Assembly (NCBI GenBank): GCA_020845755.1
Contig: JADLFE010000009.1
Coordinates: 248,001-312,000, forward strand
Direction of reading: 5' to 3'
Source of the DNA: Phycisphaerales bacterium
GTDB lineage: Bacteria; Planctomycetota; Phycisphaerae; Phycisphaerales; UBA1924
Length of the DNA stretch: 64,000 nucleotides
Notes under the pieces: model-generated
What the model saw: only the letters and a program-made list of their open reading frames with translations
Told to the model about the DNA's origin: nothing
Databases searched by the model: none
Program-made: the position numbers and the translations under genes
Part shown: positions 35,867 through 45,559 of the stretch, piece after piece
How the letters are laid out: every line of letters begins with the position of its first letter
How positions within the stretch are numbered: the first letter of the stretch is position 1

Positions 35867-36991
35867 TCAGTCATTGAAGAGCGGGGTACACGCGACGATC
35901 CGCAGGTTCTTGGCGTTGGCGGCGGTGCCGTCGGCGACGGCGTAACTTCCGCCCGGGTGGATGCACGCGCCGCCGTAGGCCCCGTCCTTGCGGAGTGCAT
36001 AGACGCTGACGTTGAAGTTGGGGCGGCCCTTGGCGTCGCGGAGATGCTTTTCCTTCGTGTGGTCGCAGAGTTTATTGAGGAAGGCGGCGCAGGCCTCGCT
36101 GGGCGTCATGCCGCGTTCCATGTTCTGGACGATGGCGTACGAGCCGCAGTTCACGATCATGGATTCGCCGCGGCCGGTCGCGCCGGCGCAGCCGACGTTG
36201 TTATCGCAGTACATGCCCGCTCCGACGATGGGGGAGTCGCCGATACGACCGGGGATCTTCCACGACAGGCCGCTGGTACTGGTGCAGGCGGCCATGTCAC
36301 CGGCGGGCGTGAGCGCGGAGCAGTGGACAGTGCCCCATGTGAACATGAGGCTCTTCTCGATCGCGCTGACCTTCTTCCCGCCGACGGGCTGGATCTGCTG
36401 GTCATCGTCGAGCCACTTGTCGTCCTTGTTGAGGTTGGCGCGCCACTGTACCCAGGCCTGGCGCGATTTCTCGGTGAGCAGGTTTTCTTCCTTGAAGCCC
36501 ATGCGGAGCGCGAACTTGAGCGCACCCTCGCCGACGATCATGACGTGGTCGGTCTTGCGGAGCACTTCGAGGGCCACGGCTGCGGGATTTTTGATGTTGC
36601 GGATGGAGGCGACCGAGCCGGCCTTGTGGGTCGGGCCGTGCATGACGGAGGCGTCGAGTTCAACGATGCCCTCTTCGTTGGGCAGGCCTCCGAGTCCCAC
36701 GGACTGGTCGTTGGGATCGTCTTCGTTGAACTTGACGGCGGCGACGACGGCGTCGGCGGGGTCAAAGCCGCTCATCACCATCTCGTAGGCTTTGGCGACG
36801 CCGGGATCGCAGTTGCCGGAGGCGATGGCGCACGGGCCGCGGTGGGCGTCTCCCTCGGCGGGGGCTGATGGGAGCGAGGCGGCGCGTGCCTTTGTCGAGC
36901 CGAGTGCAAGGGCGGCGAGTCCGGATCCGGCCATTCCGGCGCCGGCAAGCCCTGTGAGGGTGAGGAATTCACGACGATGGAGTGAGTTCAT
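35867..36991 (-). CDS. Exported glycosylasparaginase (N4-(beta-N-acetylglucosaminyl)-L-asparaginase)
   Basis: A 374-residue Ntn-hydrolase precursor. Residues 1-38 are a Tat-like signal ('HRREFLTLTGLAGAGMAGSG'). The protein would cut itself before Thr221 ('WGTVHCSALTPAGDMAACTSTSG'), leaving that Thr as the nucleophile. 'WKIPGRIGDSPIVGAGMYCDN' and 'ATGRGE' follow, as in glycosylasparaginases. Asn-linked GlcNAc, the last link of an N-glycan to its protein, is the family's usual substrate; isoaspartyl peptides are the alternative. The start at 36991 is supported by TACACC ending 7 nt upstream, and a second ATG two codons earlier is possible. It faces away from the response regulator gene. Confidence 0.87.
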   Translation of the reverse strand: MNSLHRREFLTLTGLAGAGMAGSGLAALALGSTKARAASLPSAPAEGDAHRGPCAIASGNCDPGVAKAYEMVMSGFDPADAVVAAVKFNEDDPNDQSVGLGGLPNEEGIVELDASVMHGPTHKAGSVASIRNIKNPAAVALEVLRKTDHVMIVGEGALKFALRMGFKEENLLTEKSRQAWVQWRANLNKDDKWLDDDQQIQPVGGKKVSAIEKSLMFTWGTVHCSALTPAGDMAACTSTSGLSWKIPGRIGDSPIVGAGMYCDNNVGCAGATGRGESMIVNCGSYAIVQNMERGMTPSEACAAFLNKLCDHTKEKHLRDAKGRPNFNVSVYALRKDGAYGGACIHPGGSYAVADGTAANAKNLRIVACTPLFND

Positions 36992-36998
36992 GCGCATC

Positions 36999-37004
36999 GG
37001 TGTA
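36999..37004 (-). promoter_or_regulatory. -10-like box of the glycosylasparaginase gene
   Basis: TACACC on the minus strand ends 7 nt before the ATG at 36991. It lies between that start and the divergent response regulator. Confidence 0.45.
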
Positions 37005-37101
37005 CCGCGCCGGCGCGTCTCTGTCGACCGTCCCACGCGTGCCGGTCCGAGAACGCCTGTGAGTCCACGCGGGGGCGGACCCCGGTCAAGCCCCCGGGCG
37101 G

Positions 37102-37125
37102 AAACGTCGATCGGGTTGGACGTTT
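37102..37125. promoter_or_regulatory. Inverted repeat just ahead of the response regulator ribosome site
   Basis: AAACGTC (37102-37108) and GACGTTT (37119-37125) are perfect 7-bp arms with 10 bases between. The repeat ends 2 bases before the Shine-Dalgarno GGAGGG (37128-37133). It may be an operator or an mRNA hairpin beside the ribosome site. Confidence 0.4.
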
Positions 37126-37140
37126 TCGGAGGGAATCTTG

Positions 37141-37539
37141 ATGCCGAGCAAAGTCCTCATCGCTGACGACGAGCACCATATCCGCCACATGGTGGCGGCG
37201 AAACTGCGATCAAGCGGGTTTGAAGTGACCGAAGCTCGCGACGGTGCGGAAGCACTCGATCTGTCGCGTGAGATTCGGCCCGACATCGTCGTCAGCGATT
37301 TCCAGATGCCACAGATGTCGGGCCTGGAGTTCTGCACCGCGCTGACGGCGGAGCAGCCGGGGGTTCGCATCATCATGCTGACGGCGCGTGGGCATGTGCT
37401 CTCGCCGGAGCAGATGAGGGGAGCGAACATCCGGCGGATGATGTCCAAGCCCTTTAGCGCGTCGAAACTGGTGGAGTGCGTACGAGAACTGCTTTCATCC
37501 GGCGAATCCGCCGGAGCGAACCTGCCGGAGGCCGCCTGA
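37141..37539 (+). CDS. Response regulator receiver protein (stand-alone)
   Basis: A 132-residue single receiver domain. The acidic pocket is 'VLIADDEHHIR', the phosphorylated Asp is in 'DIVVSDFQMPQMSG', the Thr switch in 'IIMLTARG' and the Lys in 'MMSKPFSASKL'. It has no output domain, so it must act through a partner. The next gene, an HD-GYP phosphodiesterase that starts 1 base after the stop, is the obvious partner. The ATG has GGAGGG upstream. No histidine kinase is seen in the window. Confidence 0.92.
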   Translation: MPSKVLIADDEHHIRHMVAAKLRSSGFEVTEARDGAEALDLSREIRPDIVVSDFQMPQMSGLEFCTALTAEQPGVRIIMLTARGHVLSPEQMRGANIRRMMSKPFSASKLVECVRELLSSGESAGANLPEAA

Positions 37540-37540
37540 T

Positions 37541-39163
37541 ATGCCGACGCCACTCGAGATCGCGCACCTGACGGTGCGGCAGCGTTGCACCAGTCTGGGA
37601 GTCGCGACGGTGTCGATCACCGCGAGCGGGGCGATTGTGCCTTCGCCGCCGGCGACGCCGGGCGAGCGCCTGGTATCGACGGCGGTGATTGTCGCGCCCC
37701 TGCTGGAGGCCGCGAAGGGGTGGGCGAGTCAGCCAGCACCGGGCGTGGTGGAACTGTTCACCGGGTGCTTTGCCGCGCCGGTTCCAGTCGAGGAGCGACG
37801 TCGCCGAAGCGGGTACACGGTCGCGCTGGCGTTCACACCCGCGATGCTGTCGCAGCCGTGGTTCTTTTCGGCGTGCGAGGCGGCGGGTATACCGCACCAG
37901 GAGGCGCACACGGCGTTGGCGCCTGTGGCGACGCACACGCCGGAGTCGATCGCGCACCTGCGGAGTTTCCTGCGCTGGATGGCGGTTGACGTGGCGCAGG
38001 CGGCCGATCACTCGGACGCAACGACGGTGCTGACGAGCGAACTGTCGGCGTCGTATGAGCAACTCGACGCGGTGTATGACATCGGCCGCGCCATCGGCGA
38101 CCTGACCAACCCGCCGAACTTCGTCGGCGCGACGTGCAAGAGATTGCGTGCGGCGTTGTCGTTTGATTTCATCATGGCGCGATTCGCGGACGACCCGGCG
38201 GTGACGCCCGGTCTTCGCGGGACGACGATCATCGACGGTCGATCACCGATCAGCGATGACGAGGAGAACGAGGAACTGGCGGCGCGGTCGCTGGGGGTGC
38301 TCTCGCGGCTGACGGCGAATCGGGACTGGTCGATCATCGATCCCGGCATTGATTCGCCGCTGGCGCCGGCGTCGCAGACGCTGGTGCAGCCCCTAATCCG
38401 CGAGGGTCGGGTGATCGGGGCGATCATCGCCGCCAACAAAGCAGGGCCCGATCCGGCGATCAGCAGTTACGACACCCAGTTGATCCACGCGGCGGGTGGG
38501 TTCGTCAACGCGTTTCTCGAGAACTCGGCCTTGTATCTCGAGCAGAAGCAGTTGTTCCTCGGGACGATCCAGGCCGTGACGGCCTCGATCGACGCCAAGG
38601 ACCACTACACGCGCGGGCACAGCGAACGGGTGTCGCATCTCTCGGAACTTCTGGCGCGCAAACTGGGTATCGCGGACCGCGACGTGGAATGGGTGCGAAT
38701 CTCTGGGCTCGTACACGACGTGGGCAAGATCGGAGTGCCCGAGGCGGTGCTCACCAAGCCGGGGCGACTGACCGACGAGGAATATGCGGCGATCAAGCGC
38801 CACCCGGAGATCGGGCACAGCATTCTTCGCACGGTCGTGCCGCTGGGACCGGCGTTGCCCGGGGTGCTGTCGCACCACGAGCGCTGGGACGGCAAGGGCT
38901 ATCCGCACGGCCTGAGCGGCGAGGGGATTCCCCTTATCGCACGGATCATCGGGCTGGCGGACACGTTCGACGCGATGAGTTCGAACCGCTCGTATCGCAG
39001 CGCGCTTTCTCGGGAGAAGGTGCTGGCGGAGATCGTGCGCTGCGCGGGGTCGCAGTTTGATCCGCAACTGGCACCCCTCTTCGTGAGCCTTGACTTCACC
39101 GGCTTTGACGCGTTGATTGCCAAACATGCGGGCGACGCGTCGACCTACCAAGCCGCGGCCTAG
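37541..39163 (+). CDS. HD-GYP domain protein with GAF-like sensor, probable cyclic-di-GMP phosphodiesterase
   Basis: A 540-residue protein. The first ~160 residues show no clear domain. Residues about 165-335 fit a GAF sensor ('LDAVYDIGRAIGDLTNPPNFVGATCKRLRAALSFDFIMARF'). The HD-GYP domain follows: 'HYTRGHSERVSHLSELLARKLG', the HD pair in 'ISGLVHDVGKIGVPEAVL', 'HPEIGHSIL', and the signature 'HHERWDGKGYPHGLSG'. HD-GYP enzymes break cyclic di-GMP to GMP. With the receiver gene directly upstream, it forms a two-gene signalling unit, perhaps controlling motility or attachment. No transmembrane segment is evident. Confidence 0.9.
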   Translation: MPTPLEIAHLTVRQRCTSLGVATVSITASGAIVPSPPATPGERLVSTAVIVAPLLEAAKGWASQPAPGVVELFTGCFAAPVPVEERRRRSGYTVALAFTPAMLSQPWFFSACEAAGIPHQEAHTALAPVATHTPESIAHLRSFLRWMAVDVAQAADHSDATTVLTSELSASYEQLDAVYDIGRAIGDLTNPPNFVGATCKRLRAALSFDFIMARFADDPAVTPGLRGTTIIDGRSPISDDEENEELAARSLGVLSRLTANRDWSIIDPGIDSPLAPASQTLVQPLIREGRVIGAIIAANKAGPDPAISSYDTQLIHAAGGFVNAFLENSALYLEQKQLFLGTIQAVTASIDAKDHYTRGHSERVSHLSELLARKLGIADRDVEWVRISGLVHDVGKIGVPEAVLTKPGRLTDEEYAAIKRHPEIGHSILRTVVPLGPALPGVLSHHERWDGKGYPHGLSGEGIPLIARIIGLADTFDAMSSNRSYRSALSREKVLAEIVRCAGSQFDPQLAPLFVSLDFTGFDALIAKHAGDASTYQAAA

Positions 39164-39201
39164 GCTCTGGTTCGCTCCGTGAGGAGCAGATCGGAGAACC
39201 C

Positions 39202-39975
39202 GTGCACGAACGCAAGCCTTTCGTCGGTGGCAACTGGAAGATGAACACGAACCGCACTTCGTCGGCGGACCTGACGCGCGCGGTCGTGGACGGCCTGGCG
39301 CGGGTGGAAGGCGTCGAGGTGGCGGTGTATCCGCCGTTCCCGTATCTCCTGTCGGTCCGGTCGATCCTTCGCGATCGATCGTCGTCGATACGGATGGGCG
39401 CGCAGAACGTGTATCACCGCCCGGACGGCGCTTACACGGGCGAGATTTCAATCGACATGCTGAAGGACTGCGGCGCGACGACGGTGCTGGTCGGGCACTC
39501 CGAGCGTCGGCACGTGATCGGCGAGCAGGACGACCTGATCAACGCCAAGGTGCGGGCGGCGCTCGAGGCGGGGCTGGAGTGCGTGCTGTGCGTGGGCGAG
39601 ACCATCGAGCAGCGGGAGGCCGGGCACACCGATCCGGTGAATCAACGGCAGGTCCGATCGGGGCTCGCGGACGTTCCGGGCGACTGGGTCAACCGCCTGA
39701 TCCTGGCCTACGAGCCCGTGTGGGCGATCGGGACGGGGAAGACGGCAACGCCCGACGACGCGCAGGACGTGCATCGCAAACTGCGGCAGTTGATCTCTGG
39801 GTTGTATGGCCCTGAGATCGCGGCCCGCACCAGGATCATTTACGGCGGATCGGTGAAGCCTTCGAACGCGGCGGAGTTGTTCGCGCAGCCCGACATCGAC
39901 GGCGGTCTGATCGGCGGGGCGTCGCTCAAGCCCGAGGACTTTGTGGGGATCGTCAAGGCCGCCGCGACGACGTAA
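39202..39975 (+). CDS. tpiA: Triosephosphate isomerase
   Basis: A 257-residue TIM barrel enzyme that swaps dihydroxyacetone phosphate and glyceraldehyde 3-phosphate. Active-site marks are 'GGNWKMN' (Lys), 'VLVGHSERR' (His), 'LAYEPVWAIGTGKTA' (Glu, with the flexible loop) and 'YGGSVKPSNAAELF' (phosphate site). It starts with GTG; CGGAGAA is just upstream. In many bacteria tpiA is beside pgk or gap or secG; here it lies between an HD-GYP gene and the alpha-mannosidase gene. Confidence 0.96.
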   Translation: MHERKPFVGGNWKMNTNRTSSADLTRAVVDGLARVEGVEVAVYPPFPYLLSVRSILRDRSSSIRMGAQNVYHRPDGAYTGEISIDMLKDCGATTVLVGHSERRHVIGEQDDLINAKVRAALEAGLECVLCVGETIEQREAGHTDPVNQRQVRSGLADVPGDWVNRLILAYEPVWAIGTGKTATPDDAQDVHRKLRQLISGLYGPEIAARTRIIYGGSVKPSNAAELFAQPDIDGGLIGGASLKPEDFVGIVKAAATT

Positions 39976-40113
39976 GGCGAGTTTCGCCACAAGCATCGGC
40001 GTGGGGTGCCGCGCGGTCTGAAGGAGTGGCCGCGTTTCTGGATGCCCCGCGGGGCGGTTCATGACGGCTGGTGATCGATGCGAGGCGGCCGCTTCAACGG
40101 CCGGGGCGCGCGA

Positions 40114-40119
40114 TACGCT
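40114..40119 (+). promoter_or_regulatory. -10-like box of the alpha-mannosidase gene
   Basis: TACGCT ends 6 nt before the ATG at 40126, with no ribosome site between. This marks 40126 as the start, 16 codons inside the longer open frame. Confidence 0.5.
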
Positions 40120-40125
40120 ACGCCC

Positions 40126-43100
40126 ATGAGTGGCCAGTTGATCGAACTCAAGTCACTACTTGACGCGCGAATCACGGCACGCGCGTGGACGATCATCGCA
40201 CCGCTCCGCTGCGGTGTCGCGCAGCGGGCCGCGAAGGACGACGTCGAAGCACGTTGCCTCACTTTTCACCCCGTCGATCTCGGATGGCGCTGGGGGCCGG
40301 TCTGGTCCATCGCCTGGTTCCGACTCACCGCCTGCCTCCCCACCACCGACCGATCAGTCCATCTCCGCTTCTCAAGCGGGACGGAAGCCACGCTCTGGCG
40401 TAACGGGTCCCCGATCCACGGCCTGGACGTCAACCACACACTCATCCCGCTCGACATCACCTCGCCGAACATCGATCTCTTCATCGAGGCAGCGTGCAAC
40501 CGCCCGCTGGGTGCGACAACGTTCTTCTGGGACGACTCCACGGAGCATGCCCGCTGGAAGGAGGAACTCCCCGGGCGGCTTGAATTCGCAGAGATCGTCC
40601 GCATCAACCCCGCGTGGCGTTCGCTCGACATCCTCGCACGCTTCACGCTCGGCCTGCTCTCACTGGCGGACCTCGACGCATCCCGGCGCAACACCCTCGA
40701 CTCCGCACTCCGCGCTGTCCTTGACGACGCGGGCAGGGCCGACTCGGACGAGTTCGCACGGTCGGCCGGTGTTCGTCTACGCATGGCGATCACGGGCGAC
40801 GCGCCACTCTCAAACCGAACCGAGTGCTTCCCGATCGGGCACGCCCATATCGATACGGCGTGGCTGTGGCGTCTGGACCAGACGCGGCGCAAGTGTCTGC
40901 GCACCTTCGCCACCGCGCTGCGGATGCTCGACGACCATCCGCCGTACCGCTTCCTCTGCAGCCAGGCGCAGCAATACGCGTGGGTCGAGCGTGATTCGCC
41001 CGCGCTCTTTGCGCGCATCGCACGCGAAGTCACCAATGGCCGCTGGGAACCCGGCGGCGCGATGTGGATCGAGCCCGACGCCAACCTCCCCAGCGGCGAA
41101 TCACTCATCCGCCAACTCATCCACGGCACGCGCTACTGGCACGATCGCTTCGGCGCGCACGGCACACAGCGATACCTCTACCTCCCCGACACATTCGGAT
41201 TCCCCGGCACGCTCCCGCAACTCATGGCGCAGAGCGGCCTGGACACGTTTATCGCCAACAAACTCGCGTGGAACGACACGAACGAGTTCCCGTTCTCCAC
41301 CTTCCTCTGGCGGGGTCTCGACGGCACCCGCGTTCTCTCGCACATGACGCCCGGCCTGGAATACAACGCGACCAATACTCCGCCCGAACTGCGAAAAGGC
41401 CGCGTCAACCACGAACGGAAGGACGCCGGACGCACGCCGATATGGCTCCAGCCCTATGGCTATGGCGATGGCGGCGGCGGGCCGACCGAATGGATGCTCG
41501 ACAACCTCGTGATCGCCGATACCTGCCCCGAGATGCCCGCCACGCGCATCGCCACGCCGCGTCTGTTTGTGCAGGAGTTGCACACGCTGGCCGCCCGCGC
41601 CGACCTGCCCGTGCACGACGGCGAACTGTATCTTGAGAGTCATCGGGGCACATACACGACGCAGGCCTGGATCAAGAAGGCCAACCGCCGCGCCGAACGC
41701 GCTCTTCGCCGCGCCGAATGGCTCGCCTGCGCGGCCCCCGCGCACGACATTACGCCGCGCGATGTCCGTGCCGCCCTCGACGAGGCGTGGAAGCTCCTCC
41801 TGCTCAACCAGTTCCACGACATCTTGCCCGGCTCGTCCATCGGCGAGGTCTACGACGACGCGCGCGAGCAGTTCAACGCCATCAGCGCGGCGGCCGATGC
41901 AATCGCAAAGCGCGCCATCGACTCGTGGACACGTGCCATTTCCGCGAACTCACCATCGCCCGCCTCGCACCTTGTGTTCAATCCGGCCTCTTGGCCTCGA
42001 TCCGACGTCGTCGACATCAACGCGACGCCGTGCTTCGTCGCCGGCGTGCCCGCGATGGGCTGCCGCGCCGTGGGCGCGCACGCGCCCGACTCTTCAGCGC
42101 CCGCGCCCGTGACCATCGATGGCCTGACGCTCGCCAACTCGCTGATCTCCTGCACGCTCGACACGACCGGAGCCGTCGTCAGCCTTGTTCATGTCGCCTC
42201 GGGCGCGCAGGCGGCCACCATCGCCGCTCAGAACAATCGCGACTCAACGTCCGCCACGCACCCGCTCCGCGGCGTGCTCGGGCGACTCGTCACATATCGC
42301 GACGAGCCCAAGTACTGGGAAGCCTGGGACATCGACGAGGACTATCTCAACCACGCCACGCCGCTCGACTCGCCCGCGGATTCATGGCGTGTGGTTGAGC
42401 AGCACCCGCTCCGCGCTTCAGTCGAGTTCGTCCGATTCTTCGGCAAGGGCAGCACGATCACGCAGCGCTACACCCTCCGCGCCGGCTCTCCGCGTCTTGA
42501 CGTAGCGTGCCATGTCGATTGGCGTGAAGATCGCACGCTGCTGCGTGTGCTCTTCGACACCGGCATCCGCGCATCGCACGCCACCTACGACACGTCGCTC
42601 GGCGTCGTCACCCGCGGCACGGGGCGCGACACGCCGCACGATCGCGCCCGCTTCGAGGTCCCCGCGCACCGCTGGATGGATCTCTCGGGCGGCGGCGTGG
42701 GCCTGGCGATTCTCAACGACTGCAAGTACGGGCACTCGTGCCACGCCGGCGTGATGGGGCTGTCGCTCCTGCGCTCCGCTCGCTTCCCCGATCCGCGGGC
42801 CGACATCGGCGCGCACGAGTTCACGTACGGCCTCATGCCCCACGACGGCGACTGGCGCCGCGCGGGCGTGGACATCGAGGCCGAGGCGCTCAACGACCCG
42901 ATGATCGTCGTTCCGATCACCAAGGAGGCGCCGGCGTCGCCTGAACACGGTACTTCAGAGTGGTCACCCTTCGTGATCACGCACGACCCACGCTCGCGCA
43001 TCGAGATTCTCGCGCTCAAGCCCGGCGAAGACGACGACTCCCTCGTGCTTCGCCTCGTCGAGACCCGCGGCGTTGCAACGCCCGTGTCCATCACGTGGCA

Positions 43101-43281
43101 CGTTCCCGCGTTGCGCGTCGATGAAGTCGACCTCTTGGAACGCGTCGACACGCTCCCGGCGTCGCAGCGTCGCGGTGTGTCGCACACCGGCAACACCACA
43201 GCGCTCGCCCTGGGTCCGTTCCAGATCGTCACGCTGCGTGTACGCCCGGAACACGGCGCTGGCGTGGTATGCTCCGCATGA
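40126..43281 (+). CDS. Alpha-mannosidase, glycoside hydrolase family 38
   Basis: A 1051-residue cytoplasmic enzyme (no signal peptide) that removes alpha-linked mannose. The zinc site begins with 'GHAHIDTAWLW' (His241 and Asp243). The nucleophile and fourth ligand is Asp355 in 'YLYLPDTFGFPG', and the 'GGAMWIEPDANLPSGESLIRQ' segment is typical of GH38. The helical bundle ('RAERALRRAEWLACAA') and long C-terminal beta domains are complete, and the C terminus ends with an all-beta domain. The family includes lysosomal alpha-mannosidase. It is followed after 3 bases by a sugar importer operon, so it probably works on imported mannosides. Confidence 0.92.
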   Translation: MSGQLIELKSLLDARITARAWTIIAPLRCGVAQRAAKDDVEARCLTFHPVDLGWRWGPVWSIAWFRLTACLPTTDRSVHLRFSSGTEATLWRNGSPIHGLDVNHTLIPLDITSPNIDLFIEAACNRPLGATTFFWDDSTEHARWKEELPGRLEFAEIVRINPAWRSLDILARFTLGLLSLADLDASRRNTLDSALRAVLDDAGRADSDEFARSAGVRLRMAITGDAPLSNRTECFPIGHAHIDTAWLWRLDQTRRKCLRTFATALRMLDDHPPYRFLCSQAQQYAWVERDSPALFARIAREVTNGRWEPGGAMWIEPDANLPSGESLIRQLIHGTRYWHDRFGAHGTQRYLYLPDTFGFPGTLPQLMAQSGLDTFIANKLAWNDTNEFPFSTFLWRGLDGTRVLSHMTPGLEYNATNTPPELRKGRVNHERKDAGRTPIWLQPYGYGDGGGGPTEWMLDNLVIADTCPEMPATRIATPRLFVQELHTLAARADLPVHDGELYLESHRGTYTTQAWIKKANRRAERALRRAEWLACAAPAHDITPRDVRAALDEAWKLLLLNQFHDILPGSSIGEVYDDAREQFNAISAAADAIAKRAIDSWTRAISANSPSPASHLVFNPASWPRSDVVDINATPCFVAGVPAMGCRAVGAHAPDSSAPAPVTIDGLTLANSLISCTLDTTGAVVSLVHVASGAQAATIAAQNNRDSTSATHPLRGVLGRLVTYRDEPKYWEAWDIDEDYLNHATPLDSPADSWRVVEQHPLRASVEFVRFFGKGSTITQRYTLRAGSPRLDVACHVDWREDRTLLRVLFDTGIRASHATYDTSLGVVTRGTGRDTPHDRARFEVPAHRWMDLSGGGVGLAILNDCKYGHSCHAGVMGLSLLRSARFPDPRADIGAHEFTYGLMPHDGDWRRAGVDIEAEALNDPMIVVPITKEAPASPEHGTSEWSPFVITHDPRSRIEILALKPGEDDDSLVLRLVETRGVATPVSITWHVPALRVDEVDLLERVDTLPASQRRGVSHTGNTTALALGPFQIVTLRVRPEHGAGVVCSA
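43268..43273 (+). promoter_or_regulatory. -10-like box ahead of the ABC importer genes
   Basis: TATGCT lies inside the end of the alpha-mannosidase gene, 11 nt before the ATG at 43285. It could give the importer its own transcript besides read-through. Confidence 0.3.
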
Positions 43282-43284
43282 CCG

Positions 43285-44664
43285 ATGAGTGATTCTCCGC
43301 ACACAACCACGATGGCCAGCGTCACACGGCGCGCGGTGATCGGCTCGCTCGCGGGGGCGGCCGCCCTCGCGGCGTTTTGGCCGCGCGAGGCACGCTCGCG
43401 CCGCACGATCCCGTCGGGACGGGTGGTGCTGCGTTACTGGGAGAAGTGGACGGGCCCGGAGGGCGAGGCGATCCAGCGCGTGGTCGATCGCTTCAACGAA
43501 TCTCAGGATCGCGTCTGGGTGCAGCGCGTGCCGGTCGCCGACCCGATGAGCAAGGCGATGGTCGCGGTGGGCGGCGGCGATCCGCCCGACGTGCTCGGGA
43601 TGTTCAGTTATAACGTCGCGCAGTTCGCCGAGGCACGGGCCGCGATGTCGCTCGACGAGTTCGTGTCGCGCCCCGGCGCGATCGATCCATCGATCTACAA
43701 GCCCGCGGTCGCGCGGATGCTTTCGCACCAGGGACGGCAATGGGCCGGCGTGAACACGTGCTACACGCTGGCGCTGTACTGCAACCGCGCGATCCTGGCG
43801 AGCATCGGGGCCGATCCATCGCGCTTGCCGCGCACGATCGAGGAGTTGGACGCGCTGGCGGAGCGGCTGATCGATCGCGATGCGCAGGGGAAACTGACGC
43901 GGGTGGGCTTTGTGCCGAATCTGCCGTCGTGGTGGCCGTATTTCTGGCCGATCATGTTCGGTGGCTCGCTGTACGACGCGGCGCACGATCGCGCGACGGT
44001 GGCATCGGAGGAGTGCATCCGTGCGTACGAGTGGATCGGACGGTGCGCGGCGCGGATCAGCCCCGCGTCGGCCGGCGCGTTCGCCAACAGTTATGCGCGG
44101 AGTTTTCACTCGCCCGAGGACCCGTTCATCTCGGGGCACGCGGCGATGATTGTGCAAGGGCCGTGGCTGGCGAACTTCATCCGTCACTACAGCCCGTCGC
44201 TCGACTACGCGGCGGTCCCCGTGCCGCTCTGGCCGGACGTGCCCGACCCGGATCAGCCGCGCGGCATGCTCGAGGCCGACGTGCTGATGATCCCGCGCGG
44301 GTGTCCGCACCCGGAGGAGTCGTTCGCGTTCCTCCGCTACATGCAGTCGCGGGAGATCCAGGAGCAACTGGCGAGCGAGCACTGCAAGAGTTCACCCATG
44401 GCCCGCGTCTCGGACGAGTTCATGCGCACGCACGCGAACAAGTCGGTCGCGGTGCACGACGCGATCACGGCGAGCCCGCGCGTGGAAGTCCTGCCGCAGA
44501 CCCGCGCGTGGAAGCCCTACGCGGACCTCCTGATCGGCGCGTTCGACGAGGTATGGAGCGGCGGCGATCCGCGGGCGATCATGACGCGCGTGCAGTCGAG
44601 GGCGCAAGCGATTCTGGACAAGGCCGCGGTGCTCCGTTCGCGCCGGGAAGGAGCCCCGGCATGA
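43285..44664 (+). CDS. ABC transporter extracellular sugar-binding protein
   Basis: A 459-residue binding protein of the MalE type. A Tat-like signal ('VTRRAVIGSLAGAAALAAFWP') sends it out. The mature part begins 'VVLRYWEKWTGPEGEAIQRVVDRFN', typical of this class, with 'VGGGDPPDVLGMFSYN' and 'AMIVQGPWLANFIRHY' as further marks. It would catch a sugar in the periplasm and hand it to the permeases. It starts 3 bases after the alpha-mannosidase gene; the last four bases overlap the next gene (ATGA). The ligand is not known; mannose-rich oligosaccharides are the likely choice from the neighbours. Confidence 0.9.
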   Translation: MSDSPHTTTMASVTRRAVIGSLAGAAALAAFWPREARSRRTIPSGRVVLRYWEKWTGPEGEAIQRVVDRFNESQDRVWVQRVPVADPMSKAMVAVGGGDPPDVLGMFSYNVAQFAEARAAMSLDEFVSRPGAIDPSIYKPAVARMLSHQGRQWAGVNTCYTLALYCNRAILASIGADPSRLPRTIEELDALAERLIDRDAQGKLTRVGFVPNLPSWWPYFWPIMFGGSLYDAAHDRATVASEECIRAYEWIGRCAARISPASAGAFANSYARSFHSPEDPFISGHAAMIVQGPWLANFIRHYSPSLDYAAVPVPLWPDVPDPDQPRGMLEADVLMIPRGCPHPEESFAFLRYMQSREIQEQLASEHCKSSPMARVSDEFMRTHANKSVAVHDAITASPRVEVLPQTRAWKPYADLLIGAFDEVWSGGDPRAIMTRVQSRAQAILDKAAVLRSRREGAPA

Positions 44665-45533
44665 AACGGTCTCCGTTCCTGGTGGCGCTCCCGTGGATCA
44701 TGCCGTGGATCATCGGCTTTGTCGCGTTTCTGGCGGCGCCGATCGTGATGAGCCTGTGGTACAGCCTCAACGACTACTCGCTGCTGGAGCCCGCGGCATT
44801 TGTGGGGCTGGACAACTACAAGGAACTCGCCGGCGATCCCCTCTTCTGGCGCGTCACGCGGAACACGCTGCTGTACGGGCTTGTTTCGTCGGGACTTTCG
44901 GTGATGTTGTCGCTCTTGATCGCGGCGATGCTGGAGACTCGGGTGCGCGGCGCGGCGCTGGTGCGCGCGATCGTGTTCATCCCGACGCTGGTGCCCGCGG
45001 TGTCTGGCGCGGTGTCGTGGCTGTGGCTGTACAACCCGCGGTTTGGGCTCATCAACTCGGCGCTCTCGACGCTGGGCGTGGACGGGCCGGACTGGCTGGG
45101 GAGCACGGCGTGGGCGATGCCGTCGCTGGTCGTGATGGGGCTGTGGGTGATCGGGAGCTCGGTGCTGGTGTACTCGGCGGCGCTGCAGGACGTGCCGCGG
45201 ACGCTGTATGAATCGGCGTCGATCGACGGCGTTGGTCGGCTCGGGCGGTTCAGGCACGTAACGCTGCCGATGGTGTCGCCGGCGATCCTGTTCAACGGCG
45301 TGATGTCGCTGATCTGGTCGCTGCAGTTGTTCGCGCCGCCGCACCTGATGACGCGCGGCGGGCCGGAGGAGACGACGTACACGTATTCGATGTACGTCTA
45401 CAACAACGCGTTCATCTACGGGCGGATGGGGTACGCCAGCGCGCTGGCGTGGCTGCAGATTCTGGTGACGCTGGCGCTGACGCTGATCGTGCTGGCGGTT
45501 GGAAGGAAGTTCGTGTACTACCGGGCGGCGTGA
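44661..45533 (+). CDS. ABC sugar permease (MalF/UgpA type)
   Basis: A 290-residue inner-membrane permease with six hydrophobic segments. It has 'NYKELAGDPLFWRVTRNTLLYG' after the first helix, and the EAA loop 'YESASIDGVGRLGRFRHVTLPMVSPAIL', which contacts the ATPase. GGAAGGAG is upstream of the ATG and the ATGA overlap couples it to the binding protein. It would form a heterodimer with the next gene's product. Confidence 0.92.
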   Translation: MKRSPFLVALPWIMPWIIGFVAFLAAPIVMSLWYSLNDYSLLEPAAFVGLDNYKELAGDPLFWRVTRNTLLYGLVSSGLSVMLSLLIAAMLETRVRGAALVRAIVFIPTLVPAVSGAVSWLWLYNPRFGLINSALSTLGVDGPDWLGSTAWAMPSLVVMGLWVIGSSVLVYSAALQDVPRTLYESASIDGVGRLGRFRHVTLPMVSPAILFNGVMSLIWSLQLFAPPHLMTRGGPEETTYTYSMYVYNNAFIYGRMGYASALAWLQILVTLALTLIVLAVGRKFVYYRAA

Positions 45534-45559
45534 TGGGACGAGCGTGGATCGTGTGACCG

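Noticed and set aside
42964-44382. A 472-residue open frame on the minus strand across the mannosidase and binding-protein genes
   Set aside because: It crosses two genes with clear motifs and is rich in Arg and His; a GC shadow.
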